From IMG/VR virus record IMGVR_UViG_3300023178_002129, positions 1 to 48,022 of that record: DNA of 48,022 nucleotides; one strand, given 5' to 3'. The notes below the pieces were generated by a model, which was not told the DNA's origin, ran no database searches, and worked only from the letters and a program-made list of their open reading frames with translations. This document shows, piece by piece, positions 7,434 through 16,838 of this stretch. Numbering within the stretch: position 1 is the stretch's first letter; each line of letters starts with the position of its first letter. This DNA comes from a virus. Both the position numbers and the translations under genes were made by a program.

Positions 7434-8099
7434 ATGGCAGATACACGTATTAGTAAAATTAGAGTTAGGCAAGGTAACTTTTCAGACCTTCCATTATTAG
7501 ATGCTGGAGAATTTGGTTATGCAACAGATAACCAGCGTTTGTTTATAGGTAATAGTCAAATTAATGTAGGCACTGGTGATGGTGCAGAAATCGCCTATAT
7601 TATTCCAACAACATTAACATCAAATAATGTTATTGGTGTCTTTTTAGATGGAAGTCAAGTTAACGCTTCTGACTACAGTATTGTAGGCACTACGCTTACA
7701 TTTGCTACTCCTCCTGCTCTTAATGTAGTGATTACTGCACAATTTAACAGCGAAGTTGATTTAGTACGTTATGCAACTGTACCCAATGTTATTTCTTTAC
7801 CAGCAAATGGTAATCAGCAAGACACTGGCTTTACAGTTGATACATCAGTTTACAACGTTGTAATTATGGATTATACTTTAGAATCTACTAACGGTGTACG
7901 TGCTGGGCAGTTGAGATTTGGTACTGACACTAGTGCAAGCACAACAATGATTGATGACAATTACACTGAAACAGCAACAGTAGACGTTGTCTTTAATGCA
8001 GACATTAGTATTACTAATACATTAAAGCTACAGTATACTGATAATGCTAATGCGATAACAACTTTCAAATATACGTATCAACTTTGGAACAGCAATTAA
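7434..8099 (+). CDS. Tail-fibre-like virion protein with Mtd-N-type N-terminus
   Basis: 221 residues. The first 45 (IRVRQGNFSDLPLLDAGEFG..TDNQRLFIGN) match the pattern at the N-terminus of many phage fibres and adsorption proteins (Mtd-N-like), which attaches them to the tail. The rest is Thr/Val/Asn-rich beta sequence in two domains. Likely a fibre or fibre adaptor. Late promoter upstream; end overlaps the next gene by 16 bases. Confidence 0.65.
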   Translation: MADTRISKIRVRQGNFSDLPLLDAGEFGYATDNQRLFIGNSQINVGTGDGAEIAYIIPTTLTSNNVIGVFLDGSQVNASDYSIVGTTLTFATPPALNVVITAQFNSEVDLVRYATVPNVISLPANGNQQDTGFTVDTSVYNVVIMDYTLESTNGVRAGQLRFGTDTSASTTMIDDNYTETATVDVVFNADISITNTLKLQYTDNANAITTFKYTYQLWNSN

Positions 8100-8533
8100 A
8101 TCATAGGGCTTGGTTTGAATCTCCCAGTATACGACTTGGTATGTGGAGAGAATTTCGACGTAGCCTTGACACAGAAAATATAATGGAAGTATGTGACACT
8201 GTTGTTAAATGGTGGCAAAGTGCTCCTCTTGTTAATATAGCTATTGATCCAGTTAATAGTAATCAATGGCCAACACCTTGGGAAATGCTACACCAAGGTG
8301 ACTTTTGTGAGAATAGTTTGGCATTGGGTATGAGTTATACAATTTATTATGCAAATTCTGATATACCAAATGAGTTACTATATGTAACATGTCTTGGTGA
8401 TTCTTTTCAGCGTTTGTGCACACTGATTGACAATAAACACTTGCTTAACTTTGAACGTGGTGTGATAAGTACATTACCCGGTGACGATTGCACTGTAAGT
8501 TATCGTCAAAAAATAAAAAATATTATAAAATAA
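8084..8533 (+). CDS. Conserved phage protein, unknown
   Basis: 149 residues, Trp-rich (WWQSAP, NQWPTPWEMLHQGDFCENS). The combination WP.PWE...G.FC...LALGMSYT is one I associate with T4-like marine phages but without known activity. Starts within the end of the fibre-like gene. Confidence 0.6.
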   Translation: MEQQLNHRAWFESPSIRLGMWREFRRSLDTENIMEVCDTVVKWWQSAPLVNIAIDPVNSNQWPTPWEMLHQGDFCENSLALGMSYTIYYANSDIPNELLYVTCLGDSFQRLCTLIDNKHLLNFERGVISTLPGDDCTVSYRQKIKNIIK

Positions 8534-8541
8534 TAAAAATC

Positions 8542-8575
8542 TTGCGGCAATGATGCGGCATCAATAGTCTATATT
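8542..8575 (+). promoter_or_regulatory. nrd operon promoter region with palindrome
   Basis: A perfect inverted repeat TGATGC-G-GCATCA occupies 8551-8563. TATATT at 8570-8575 could be a -10, but the TTGCGG at 8542 is 22 bases away, so no proper -35 exists. The palindrome sits where an activator or repressor would bind. AAGGAAG follows before the nrdA start. Confidence 0.45.
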
Positions 8576-8589
8576 TTAAGGAAGCAGAC

Positions 8590-10899
8590 ATGAGTAACAT
8601 TCAAGTAACAAAAAGAGATGGAAGTAAAGAAGCAATTGATTTAGACAAATTGCACAAAGTAGTTTTTTATGCATGTGATGGCATTAATGGAGTAAGTCCT
8701 AGCCAGGTTGAAATCAAAAGTCATTTACATTTCTATAATGGTATTACTAGTAATGATATTCAAGAAACATTAATTAAAAGTGCAAGTGAACTTATTGATG
8801 AAGATACTCCTAACTATCAGTGGGTAGCAGGTAGACTTATTGTTTATCATCTGCGTAAACAAGTTTATGATAGTTTTGAGCCATGGCCGCTAATTGACCT
8901 TATTGAGAAAAATATTGAAGACGGGTGGTATGACCCTGCACTATTAGAAGACTATTCTGCTGACGATTGGAACGAATTAAACGACTATATTAAACACGAA
9001 CGTGATGAAAACTTCACATATGCTGCAATGGAACAGTGGCGTGGTAAATATTTGGTACAAAACCGTGTAACTGGTGAAATTAAAGAAACACCACAAATGG
9101 CATATATGTTAATTGCTGCAACATTGTTTGCAAAATATCCAGTAGAAACACGTTTGCGATGGGTTAAGGATTATTATGATGCAGTCAGTAACTTTGATAT
9201 TTCTCTTCCTACTCCTGTTATGGCTGGTGTTAGAACTCCACAGCGCCAATTTAGTTCGTGCGTCCTTATTGAAACTGGCGATAGTCTTGATAGTATTAAC
9301 GCTACTACCAGTAGTATTGTAAAATATGTAAGTCAGAAAGCAGGTATTGGGATTGGCGCAGGCAGTATCCGTGCGCTAGGTTCACCAATCCGCAAAGGCG
9401 ATGCGTATCACACTGGCGTTGTTCCTTTCTATAAAATGTTCCAAAGTGCTACACGTAGTTGTAGCCAAGGTGGGGTGCGTAACGGTGCCGCTACACTTTA
9501 CTATCCGATTTGGCACTTAGAAGTTGAAGACCTGCTAGTACTTAAAAACAATAAAGGTATTGAAGATAATCGTGTGCGTCACATGGATTATGGTGTACAG
9601 TTTAATAAACTAATGTATGAGCGTCTTATCTCAGGCGGTGACATTACACTGTTCTCTCCAAGTGATGTACCAGGACTATACGAAGCATTCTTTGCAGACC
9701 AAGATAAGTTTAAAGAAATATACGAACGTGCAGAACGTAACACACGACTACGCAAGAAAACAGTAAAAGCATTAGAGCTGTTCAGTCAGTTTGTAGGCGA
9801 GCGTAAAGATACAGGACGCATTTACTTAATGAATGTAGATAATGCTAATACACACAGTTCATTTAAACAAGAAGTAGCACCTGTACGTCAGAGTAACCTA
9901 TGCTGTGAAATTGATTTACCAACAAAACCACTAAACGACTTTAATGATCCAGACGGTGAAATTGCACTATGTACACTAAGTGCTATCAACTGGGGTAATG
10001 TTAAAAAGCCAGATGATTTTGAAAAGATGTGTAAATTAGCAGTGCGTGGTCTTGATGCACTATTAAGCTATCAGCATTATCCAGTTATCGCAGCTAAGAT
10101 GGCTACAATGGGTAGACGTCCGTTAGGTATTGGTATTATTAACCTTGCATATTGGATGGCACGTAATGGAATGACATACAGCAACCCAGACTTAGAAATG
10201 ATTGACGAATATGCAGAAGCATGGAGTTACTATCTAATCAAAGCAAGTGCAGAGATTGCACAAGAGCAAGGTGCTTGTTTGTGGAATGAACAAACAAAAT
10301 ACAGTGATGGTATTCTTCCAATCGACACTTACAAAAAAGACGTTGATGAACTAGTACCGCATGTAGAGCGTATGAACTGGGATGGGTTACGTGGCATGTT
10401 ACAAGAAACAGGCATCCGTAACAGTACATTAATGGCATTGATGCCTGCTGAAACATCAGCACAAATTAGTAATGCTACAAACGGTATTGAACCACCACGT
10501 AGTTTAGTAAGTGTTAAGCAATCAAAACACGGTGTACTGAAACAAGTTGTACCTGGTATCCATCATCTTAAAAACAAATATGAACTACTATGGGATCAAA
10601 CAAGTCCTGAAGGTTACTTAAAGATTATGGCTGTACTACAAAAGTATATTGACCAAGGTATTAGTGTAAACACAAGTTATAATCCTACACACTATGATGA
10701 TGAAAAGATCCCAATGTCAACTATGTTACAGCACCTAATGATGTTCTACAAATACGGTGGTAAGCAATTATATTACTTTAATACATATGATGGTGCTGGA
10801 GAAATAGACCTTGACAAATTAGAACAAGGTGCTAATATCACTATTAACGAGGAAATTCAAATTAACGAAGATGAAGCATGTGAAAGCTGTGTAATCTAA
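8590..10899 (+). CDS. nrdA: Ribonucleoside-diphosphate reductase class Ia, large subunit
   Basis: 769 residues, the normal length for NrdA. It reduces ribonucleoside diphosphates to deoxy forms with the radical supplied by NrdB. Visible features include an N-terminal ATP-cone (KRDGSKEAIDLDKLHKVV), the redox cysteine in QFSSCVLIE, the NLCCEIDLP active-site segment (N, catalytic Cys and Glu), the second redox Cys in IALCTLSAINWG and the C-terminal CESC pair at 764-767 that takes electrons from glutaredoxin. First gene of an nrdA-nrdB-glutaredoxin operon; supplies dNTPs for phage replication. Confidence 0.95.
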   Translation: MSNIQVTKRDGSKEAIDLDKLHKVVFYACDGINGVSPSQVEIKSHLHFYNGITSNDIQETLIKSASELIDEDTPNYQWVAGRLIVYHLRKQVYDSFEPWPLIDLIEKNIEDGWYDPALLEDYSADDWNELNDYIKHERDENFTYAAMEQWRGKYLVQNRVTGEIKETPQMAYMLIAATLFAKYPVETRLRWVKDYYDAVSNFDISLPTPVMAGVRTPQRQFSSCVLIETGDSLDSINATTSSIVKYVSQKAGIGIGAGSIRALGSPIRKGDAYHTGVVPFYKMFQSATRSCSQGGVRNGAATLYYPIWHLEVEDLLVLKNNKGIEDNRVRHMDYGVQFNKLMYERLISGGDITLFSPSDVPGLYEAFFADQDKFKEIYERAERNTRLRKKTVKALELFSQFVGERKDTGRIYLMNVDNANTHSSFKQEVAPVRQSNLCCEIDLPTKPLNDFNDPDGEIALCTLSAINWGNVKKPDDFEKMCKLAVRGLDALLSYQHYPVIAAKMATMGRRPLGIGIINLAYWMARNGMTYSNPDLEMIDEYAEAWSYYLIKASAEIAQEQGACLWNEQTKYSDGILPIDTYKKDVDELVPHVERMNWDGLRGMLQETGIRNSTLMALMPAETSAQISNATNGIEPPRSLVSVKQSKHGVLKQVVPGIHHLKNKYELLWDQTSPEGYLKIMAVLQKYIDQGISVNTSYNPTHYDDEKIPMSTMLQHLMMFYKYGGKQLYYFNTYDGAGEIDLDKLEQGANITINEEIQINEDEACESCVI

Positions 10900-10911
10900 A
10901 AGGAAAAAACA

Positions 10912-12039
10912 ATGAGCGTATTTGACGTAAAAAACAAAGGTAGTCAGATGAGTAACCTAGCATTCCTGGATCCAACTGGGGGTGTTACTATTCAACGTTA
11001 TGATGCAATGAAGTATCCTAGCTTTGATAAGTTTACTGACAAGCAACTGGGATTCTTTTGGCGTCCTGAAGAAGTAGATACCTATCGTGACGGAAAAGAT
11101 TTTAAAAATCTTACAGCACATGAGCAACACATTTTTACAAGTAACTTGAAAAGACAAATTCTACTAGATAGTGTACAAGGTCGTGCACCGGCAGAAAGTT
11201 TTGGCAGTATTGTAAGTTTGCCAGAACTAGAAAACTGGATTATTACTTGGACATTTAGTGAAACAATTCATAGTCGTTCATATACACATATCATTCGTAA
11301 TGTGTACAGCGATCCAAGTAAAATCTTTGATGAACTCATGGACATTCCAGAAATTGTAGAATGTGCGGGTGATATTAGTCGTTATTATGATGATTTAATT
11401 GAAGCAGCAGGTTACTATAACTTACTAGGAGAAGGTACACACACAGTTAATGGCAAGAAAGTTGTTGTTGATTTGCGTGAACTTAAAAAGAAACTTTGGC
11501 TTGCTATTATGAGTGTTAACATTCTTGAAGGTGTTCGCTTTTATGTTTCATTTGCTTGTAGTTGGGCATTTGCAGAACTTAAAAAGATGGAAGGCAATGC
11601 TAAAATTATTAAGTTTATTGCACGTGATGAAAACTTGCACTTGGGTAGTACACAGTTACTTCTTAAAACACTTAAAAAAGACGATCCTGTGTTTGCAGAA
11701 ATTGCAAAAGAGACAGAAGAAGAATGTATTAAAATGTTTACTGATGCAGTTGACCAGGAAAAGGCTTGGGCAGAGTATTTGTTTAAAGATGGTAGTATGT
11801 TAGGTTTAAACAAAGAGTTGTTGTGTGATTATATTGAACATATTGCAATGAAACGTATGAACAATGCAGGACTTCCTAAAATTTATAATGTAACAAGTAA
11901 TCCATTACCATGGACTCAGAAGTGGATCGCTGGTGCAGAAGTGCAAGTTGCTCCACAGGAAACAGAAATTACTAGTTACATTAACGGCGGCACAAAGCAA
12001 GATGTTACAGAAGATACATTCAAAGGATTTAGTTTATGA
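10912..12039 (+). CDS. nrdB: Ribonucleoside-diphosphate reductase class Ia, small subunit
   Basis: 375 residues. It carries the diiron/tyrosyl-radical centre. Ligands are visible as the Asp in LLDSVQGR, Glu and His in SETIHSRSYTH (the Tyr there is the radical residue), Glu in NILEGVRF and Glu/His in RDENLHLG. The C-terminal tail DTFKGFSL resembles the NrdA-docking tail. Twelve bases after nrdA with AAAGGAAAA upstream; the stop overlaps the glutaredoxin start (ATGA). Confidence 0.95.
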   Translation: MSVFDVKNKGSQMSNLAFLDPTGGVTIQRYDAMKYPSFDKFTDKQLGFFWRPEEVDTYRDGKDFKNLTAHEQHIFTSNLKRQILLDSVQGRAPAESFGSIVSLPELENWIITWTFSETIHSRSYTHIIRNVYSDPSKIFDELMDIPEIVECAGDISRYYDDLIEAAGYYNLLGEGTHTVNGKKVVVDLRELKKKLWLAIMSVNILEGVRFYVSFACSWAFAELKKMEGNAKIIKFIARDENLHLGSTQLLLKTLKKDDPVFAEIAKETEEECIKMFTDAVDQEKAWAEYLFKDGSMLGLNKELLCDYIEHIAMKRMNNAGLPKIYNVTSNPLPWTQKWIAGAEVQVAPQETEITSYINGGTKQDVTEDTFKGFSL

Positions 12040-12314
12040 TTACAGTATATACTAAACCTCATTGTCCTTATTGTGACTTAGCAAAGCAATATTTAACAAA
12101 AAACGAGTTTGAATTTGAAACTATTGACATTATGGAAAATCCAGAAGCTCGTGAATTTTTGATAGCAGAAGGACATCGTACGATGCCTCAAATCTATCAT
12201 AATGGAAAACTATTAATTGAAGGCGGCGGAATGGCACTTAATAGGTTGCAGCCAGATTACGTCCGTGAACTTATTGGAGATATTAAATTAGATGTTGGTG
12301 ATTTCAAACTTTAA
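12036..12314 (+). CDS. Glutaredoxin
   Basis: 92 residues with the dithiol CPYC motif at 10-13, TMPQIY (cis-proline loop) and a GGG segment for glutathione binding. It reduces NrdA, matching its position directly after nrdB with a 4-base overlap. The C-terminal tail of about 10 residues extends slightly beyond the core fold. Confidence 0.9.
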   Translation: MITVYTKPHCPYCDLAKQYLTKNEFEFETIDIMENPEAREFLIAEGHRTMPQIYHNGKLLIEGGGMALNRLQPDYVRELIGDIKLDVGDFKL

Positions 12315-12618
12315 AAAAAGTGACGTTGTTACAGTTAAACTCAGTACAGGAGAAGAAATTGTAGCACGTTTTGATGCAGATACTGGTAGTGAACTAAAAA
12401 TAGTAAAGCCAACTGTACTAACACTTAACCCAACAGACGGAAAAGCAATGCTTATTCCATGGTTAATGAGTGTTGACACAGGCAGTAGCGACCCAGTAAT
12501 TATTTCAAAAGCACAGGTGGTAGCCGTTAGCAAACCACATAAAGGTATTGCTGATGGTTACATGCAAAGCACCACTGGTATTGCAACAGCACCGGCGGAG
12601 AGCAGTTTTATACTATAA
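12292..12618 (+). CDS. Small LSm-like phage protein
   Basis: 108 residues overlapping the glutaredoxin gene by 23 bases. The N-terminal half (DVVTVKLSTGEEIVARFDADTGSELKIVKPTVL) reads as a five-strand Sm-like barrel, a fold found in a small protein common to T4-like marine phages. The conserved tail ends YMQSTTGI. RNA binding is possible but not shown. Confidence 0.55.
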   Translation: MLVISNFKKSDVVTVKLSTGEEIVARFDADTGSELKIVKPTVLTLNPTDGKAMLIPWLMSVDTGSSDPVIISKAQVVAVSKPHKGIADGYMQSTTGIATAPAESSFIL

Positions 12619-12621
12619 ATA
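12614..12621 (+). promoter_or_regulatory. T4-type late promoter TATAAATA, leaderless arrangement
   Basis: Exact octamer over the stop of the previous gene, then CGTGT, then the ATG at 12627. There is no room for a ribosome-binding site. It separates the nrd operon from the baseplate genes. Confidence 0.75.
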
Positions 12622-12626
12622 CGTGT

Positions 12627-12932
12627 ATGGCAAACTTCGTACACAGACAAGATGATAGCAGAGTATGTGGTGCAAAAACACGTACTACTGTTACTAACGT
12701 TAGAGTAAACAATAAATTTATATCTACTGAGGGCGACACCAACACACATGGAGGTGGCGCTCTTCGTGCCACTGAAACATCGGGAAGAACCCGTGCAGGT
12801 GGTAAACCCATTATTATTTTAAACGACCCCGCAAGTCCTGATAGACTGTTTAGACAAATTGGACATGCAGGCCACGGACACGGCAATCCAAAAGCAACTG
12901 GTGCAAGTAATAATGTAAGAGCCGGAGGTTAA
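12627..12932 (+). CDS. PAAR-domain tail-spike tip protein
   Basis: 101 residues. Conserved pattern DDSRVCGAKTRTTVT...VNNKFISTEGDTNTHGGGAL, then a C-terminal half with IGHAGHGHGNPKATG, typical of PAAR proteins that cap the membrane-piercing spike (T4 gp5.4 equivalent) and hold a metal through His/Cys residues. It is followed one base later by a large baseplate-like gene. Expressed from its own late promoter, probably as a leaderless mRNA. Confidence 0.75.
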   Translation: MANFVHRQDDSRVCGAKTRTTVTNVRVNNKFISTEGDTNTHGGGALRATETSGRTRAGGKPIIILNDPASPDRLFRQIGHAGHGHGNPKATGASNNVRAGG

Positions 12933-12933
12933 T

Positions 12934-15477
12934 ATGGTAGAATACACAGATTTTAAAAACGGCTTGCAAGACGCAAATGATTACTTAGATGCAAGACATC
13001 ATTTAAGTGGAACAACTGCACTAGGCAACAGTGCTCTTAATGTTGTTGCTCAAGCTGAATACAGTTTTACACTCAGAGAATTGTTATGTGGTGTACTAAG
13101 TGGAAACGGTGTTAAACTTCCCAACCTACAGATTTGTTTAAGCGCAAATATTAAAGAACTATTGGGCATTCCAGGATTGCAAGGTGAACTTTATGATGCA
13201 CTATCGCAACTAGAAGGCGCAATGGATGACTTCATGGATCACACCAAGTTGGATAGTATATTGGGTCGCTTAAATGGTGTGTTAGCTGAAGCACAAAACG
13301 TTGCTAATATGATTAACTTCTGTAGTGCGCCAGTTGATCCTATTGCAATTCCAAATATGCTAGAAAGAGCCTTTGGTAGTTTTCTAGGAGCAGGAAAAAA
13401 TTTAATTGATCAAATTGGCAGTATTGCACCAGAAAACGTGTGTGCATGTATTGGCACAGGTGGATTTAATAGCAATGTGTTTAATGGTGGTATTTTAGGA
13501 ACTATTGCAAATAATATTGATGCAATCAATGCAGGTAACTTAGGACAAAGTGTGATTGACAGCATACGTGCTGACGTTGAAAGTGTTAGAGATGGTATTA
13601 CAAACTTAATTAATTTTGAAAATAACATTAACGGTGCTTATGCATTGGGTGGTAGTCAATTTGCTACGCCAGATAGTGGATGTAATAGCAACGTTGGTGT
13701 ATTACATAATCCATTTACTGGGAGTATTGCTGATAATGCTAGACTTGTTACTAGTATGAAAAGTTTATATGACAGACTTGGTGGATATCCAGTTACATAC
13801 AGGCCTGGTACAACATTGGGTGGTACAGATGGAGAAAGTCCACTTTCAGCTGCTGACCCAAGTGTAGGAGATACAACACCTGTAGAATATGCAAACATTT
13901 TTGAATTGTTATTTGATCAAGAATTTTTAGATTTATTAGCACAAGCTGATGACCCACAAAGCACAGTAGATAATCAAACACCAGTTATGGATTATTGTGG
14001 TAACATTATTGGTTATACTACTAACTTTGTTCAAAAAGAGCAAGAAAAAAGTGATGGGTCAGATCCAACTATTCCAAATAGTCCTGGTTATGCTGCGGGC
14101 GGCCTCCAAACAACATCAGGTAATACGACTGAAAATACACAAACAGTAGAAGGCGGCAGTCTTACTGTAAATTCTGGTGGTGGTGCAAATGTTTATCTAG
14201 TTAGTAGTGAAGCAGCACAACTTTCATTAACTACAAATAGCTTTGACATTGTTGTACGTACTGACATTTTAACAGTATTTGTAAGAAAAGATACAACAGT
14301 AATTAATACTGGTACAATGGACGATTATCAACAAAGTAGTGTTACATTGACGGCTTTTGGCAATAGCGTAAATGATCTAACGAGTTATGGCTTTGTTGTT
14401 AAAGACGGTAACACTGCTATTGCAAGAACTATTCTTGGTACTACTAATGAAATTACTGTTATAAATGGAAATGGGTCTGGTGGTAATCCAATTATTGGAT
14501 TAGCTGACAACATTGTAATGCCTGGCCAAGCATCTGCTACTATACCACGTGGTACAACTACTCAAAGACCAAGTAGTGGCACTACTGGTATGATAAGATA
14601 CAACCAAACTAGAGATAAATTAGAAGCATATATTAACCCCAATGGATGGGAAGATATAGCAACTACACAAGACCTTGTTGGCTTAACTATAGCTATGGTC
14701 AATATTGGTACTGGTGCTGAATCATTTAAACAAATAAACTCTAATCAAGAATATGAATTCAGAAAAATTAACGGTGATGGGCTTGTTACTGTAACACAAA
14801 ATGCAAATGATATTACTATTAGTGATAACCTAACGGTGTCAAATAATGGCGGTGGTGCTGAACTTTTCAATACCCGGTTAGTAAATGATTTACAATTTAG
14901 AACATTGACAAACGTTAATAGTAATTTAACTATTTTACAAGACGGCGACACAGTTGACATTGACTTGCCAGGAGTAAGAACAACAACATTACAAACAACC
15001 GATGCCAATACAGTTAATGTACAATTTAACAGTGAAATATTACAGCCTGCTACAGACAAAACTTGGTTTTATGAATTGTATGTATTGGCAGGAAATGGAG
15101 CAACTACAAAACGTGCATGGAAACTTCAAGGAGTTGTACAAAACAATGGTGGAACACCAAGTTTAGTTGGTGCTGTTAATAGAACTGATTACCAACGTGG
15201 TACACAAGATGCTGCAGAAACGCCATGGCAAGCAGGAAGCGCATATGCAATTAATGATGTAGTAGAATATGATTTGATTGTATATACAGCAAATGCAAAT
15301 ATAACAGCAGCATCAACTTCAAGTTATCAGTCACCAGATACAAATTCAGATTGGACAGTTTCTTATGCCGGATGGAATGCTAGCACTGAAATATCAGGTA
15401 TAAATTTCTTAATAAGAGTGCGTGGAGACGCAAATCCAGTTGACTGGAGTATAAAACTTGAATACGTAGAATTATAA
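12934..15477 (+). CDS. Large baseplate/tail structural protein
   Basis: 847 residues with GGAGG before the start. Residues 1-250 are helical and moderately hydrophobic with several Cys (NFCSAPVDPI, VCACIGTGG). About 360-420 is Gly/Asn/Thr-rich low complexity. About 450-600 contains a short repeat-like beta region with RYNQTRDKLEAYINPNGWEDI, a motif typical of tail-fibre proteins. The C-terminal about 180 residues form a beta domain with a carbohydrate-binding flavour (AWQ-type segment PWQAGSAYAINDVVEY). Directly behind the PAAR gene, so a baseplate or fibre component. Confidence 0.6.
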   Translation: MVEYTDFKNGLQDANDYLDARHHLSGTTALGNSALNVVAQAEYSFTLRELLCGVLSGNGVKLPNLQICLSANIKELLGIPGLQGELYDALSQLEGAMDDFMDHTKLDSILGRLNGVLAEAQNVANMINFCSAPVDPIAIPNMLERAFGSFLGAGKNLIDQIGSIAPENVCACIGTGGFNSNVFNGGILGTIANNIDAINAGNLGQSVIDSIRADVESVRDGITNLINFENNINGAYALGGSQFATPDSGCNSNVGVLHNPFTGSIADNARLVTSMKSLYDRLGGYPVTYRPGTTLGGTDGESPLSAADPSVGDTTPVEYANIFELLFDQEFLDLLAQADDPQSTVDNQTPVMDYCGNIIGYTTNFVQKEQEKSDGSDPTIPNSPGYAAGGLQTTSGNTTENTQTVEGGSLTVNSGGGANVYLVSSEAAQLSLTTNSFDIVVRTDILTVFVRKDTTVINTGTMDDYQQSSVTLTAFGNSVNDLTSYGFVVKDGNTAIARTILGTTNEITVINGNGSGGNPIIGLADNIVMPGQASATIPRGTTTQRPSSGTTGMIRYNQTRDKLEAYINPNGWEDIATTQDLVGLTIAMVNIGTGAESFKQINSNQEYEFRKINGDGLVTVTQNANDITISDNLTVSNNGGGAELFNTRLVNDLQFRTLTNVNSNLTILQDGDTVDIDLPGVRTTTLQTTDANTVNVQFNSEILQPATDKTWFYELYVLAGNGATTKRAWKLQGVVQNNGGTPSLVGAVNRTDYQRGTQDAAETPWQAGSAYAINDVVEYDLIVYTANANITAASTSSYQSPDTNSDWTVSYAGWNASTEISGINFLIRVRGDANPVDWSIKLEYVEL

Positions 15478-15480
15478 ATA
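15473..15480 (+). promoter_or_regulatory. T4-type late promoter TATAAATA
   Basis: Exact octamer over the stop of the baseplate gene. No start codon follows closely; the nearest gene is about 130 bases on. Confidence 0.5.
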
Positions 15481-15506
15481 AAATTGTAGAAAACAACCTT
15501 TTTTGG

Positions 15507-15535
15507 TTGACAAGTAAGTCGTTTTGCCATAGTAT
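15507..15535 (+). promoter_or_regulatory. Sigma70-type early promoter, TTGACA-17-TAGTAT
   Basis: TTGACA at 15507, 17-base spacer, TAGTAT at 15530. A small CAACC/GGTTG inverted repeat with a T-run lies just upstream and may end late transcription. Confidence 0.6.
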
Positions 15536-15611
15536 CTTGGTTACAAGTAAGATGTCATGGTAAAACGTCATGGCACTAAAAGCGATATTATGGCACAGAA
15601 AGGCACAAAAA

Positions 15612-15902
15612 ATGAGAAGTAAAGATAATGGCGATGGAAGAAAAATCTTGGCAAAAGTGGCAGTACCCTTAGGCGTTGATGATATAACAATATATGCACT
15701 TAGATACTTAGACGGCATTGGAGACAATGATTGTCGTGAAACTATCTTATCAAGCAATAAACGAGAAATATTTAACTTTGCAAAATCAGCAATTCATAGA
15801 TGGGGCACAGAAGAGCCCAAAGAATATGTTGAACAAAAGTTAAACGGTTCGGTTAAAACAATAAGAAAAATTGTAGAATATAAATTTCCAGAGTGTGACT
15901 AA
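15612..15902 (+). CDS. Small early phage protein, unknown
   Basis: 96 residues from the ATG at 15612, preferred because AAAGG lies eight bases upstream; an in-frame ATG at 15570 would add 14 residues but has no ribosome-binding site. Helical, mixed charge, not recognised. Stop overlaps the next start (TAATG). Driven by the early promoter at 15507. Confidence 0.6.
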   Translation: MRSKDNGDGRKILAKVAVPLGVDDITIYALRYLDGIGDNDCRETILSSNKREIFNFAKSAIHRWGTEEPKEYVEQKLNGSVKTIRKIVEYKFPECD

Positions 15903-16246
15903 TGGAAAATGTAATTGATTTTGCAGTAGAACGAGCATATTTAAAAAGTGGCATCAAAGATCGTTCGCTAATTAAAGACATGATTGATCATGGATATGAT
16001 CCTTGCAGTCCTAAAGATATAATCAAATACAATGAATGGAATCAATTTCGAGATATTGTAACAACAAGTACAGTTGATTTTTCAAGTGAATATCAGTTTT
16101 CAGATGAAGCAATAGATAGACTATGGAATGATATTCAAAATTTTGATACCAATCACACTGTGACAGTATCTTATGATTCATTTGATGATAATAGTGATTT
16201 TATATACGAACCAGATTTCAGCAAGTTTTTTGACGACAATAAATAA
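15902..16246 (+). CDS. Acidic small phage protein, unknown
   Basis: 114 residues with a very acidic, Asp-rich C-terminal half (YDSFDDNSDFIYEPDFSKFFDDN). Such acidity is common in DNA mimics and inhibitors, but this is only a suggestion. Coupled to the previous gene. Confidence 0.6.
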   Translation: MENVIDFAVERAYLKSGIKDRSLIKDMIDHGYDPCSPKDIIKYNEWNQFRDIVTTSTVDFSSEYQFSDEAIDRLWNDIQNFDTNHTVTVSYDSFDDNSDFIYEPDFSKFFDDNK

Positions 16247-16273
16247 TTGTGTAATTTAAAAGGATCTACAAAA

Positions 16274-16798
16274 GTGAGCGACACTTTAGTTTTGAATGCT
16301 GACGGTCAACCTGTAAACTTTCTCCCACTTAGCGTTGTACAATGGAAAGAAGCTATCATGTATATGTACCATGATAAGTGTACAGTGATGGAGTGGTATG
16401 ATGATTGGATGGTCCGGAGCCCCAGTTGGGAGACGAAAGTCCCCGCTGTGATTATGCTCAAAGATTATCTAAGACGCACCAGGAAGGTGCGTTTTTCACG
16501 AAGTAATATGTATCTTCGTGACATGTACACATGTCAGTATTGTAATTTAGAGTTTCCAAAAAGTCAGCTAACACTTGACCATGTTCAGCCTATCAGTAGA
16601 GGCGGCAAAACAACCTGGGACAATAGTGTAACAGCATGTAATCCATGTAACAGTCGCAAAGGAAATCGTATAGATATAAGACCAAAACATAAACCATATC
16701 GTCCTGGATATTATGAACTTGTAAGAAAACGTAAACAAATGGAAATACAAGTACGACATCCAAGTTGGTATCAATGGCTTAACTTAGAAAATATTTAA
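16274..16798 (+). CDS. HNH endonuclease
   Basis: 174 residues from the GTG at 16274, chosen for AAAGGA ten bases upstream; a TTG at 16247 is less likely. The C-terminal half has CQYC, LDHVQPISRGG, the central Asn in TWDNSVTAC and NPCNSRKG, the zinc-bound HNH (beta-beta-alpha metal) fold. The N-terminal half (LVLNADGQPVNFLPLSVVQWKEA) is shared with a widespread free-standing HNH family of bacteria and phages. Role unknown: host DNA cleavage or mobility. A terminator-like hairpin lies inside the gene at 16474-16496. Confidence 0.8.
   Translation: MSDTLVLNADGQPVNFLPLSVVQWKEAIMYMYHDKCTVMEWYDDWMVRSPSWETKVPAVIMLKDYLRRTRKVRFSRSNMYLRDMYTCQYCNLEFPKSQLTLDHVQPISRGGKTTWDNSVTACNPCNSRKGNRIDIRPKHKPYRPGYYELVRKRKQMEIQVRHPSWYQWLNLENI
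16474..16496 (+). terminator. Terminator-like hairpin inside the HNH gene
   Basis: ACGCACC-AGGAA-GGTGCGT followed by a T-run, a good intrinsic terminator shape within coding sequence. It may be chance or may attenuate full-length HNH mRNA. Confidence 0.4.
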
Positions 16799-16838
16799 AA
16801 AAATTCTAACCTATTGATATTTAAGAAAACCTTTTTTG

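Noticed and set aside
16247-16273. TTG start for the HNH gene
   Set aside because: The GTG at 16274 has AAAGGA at proper distance and begins the conserved region.
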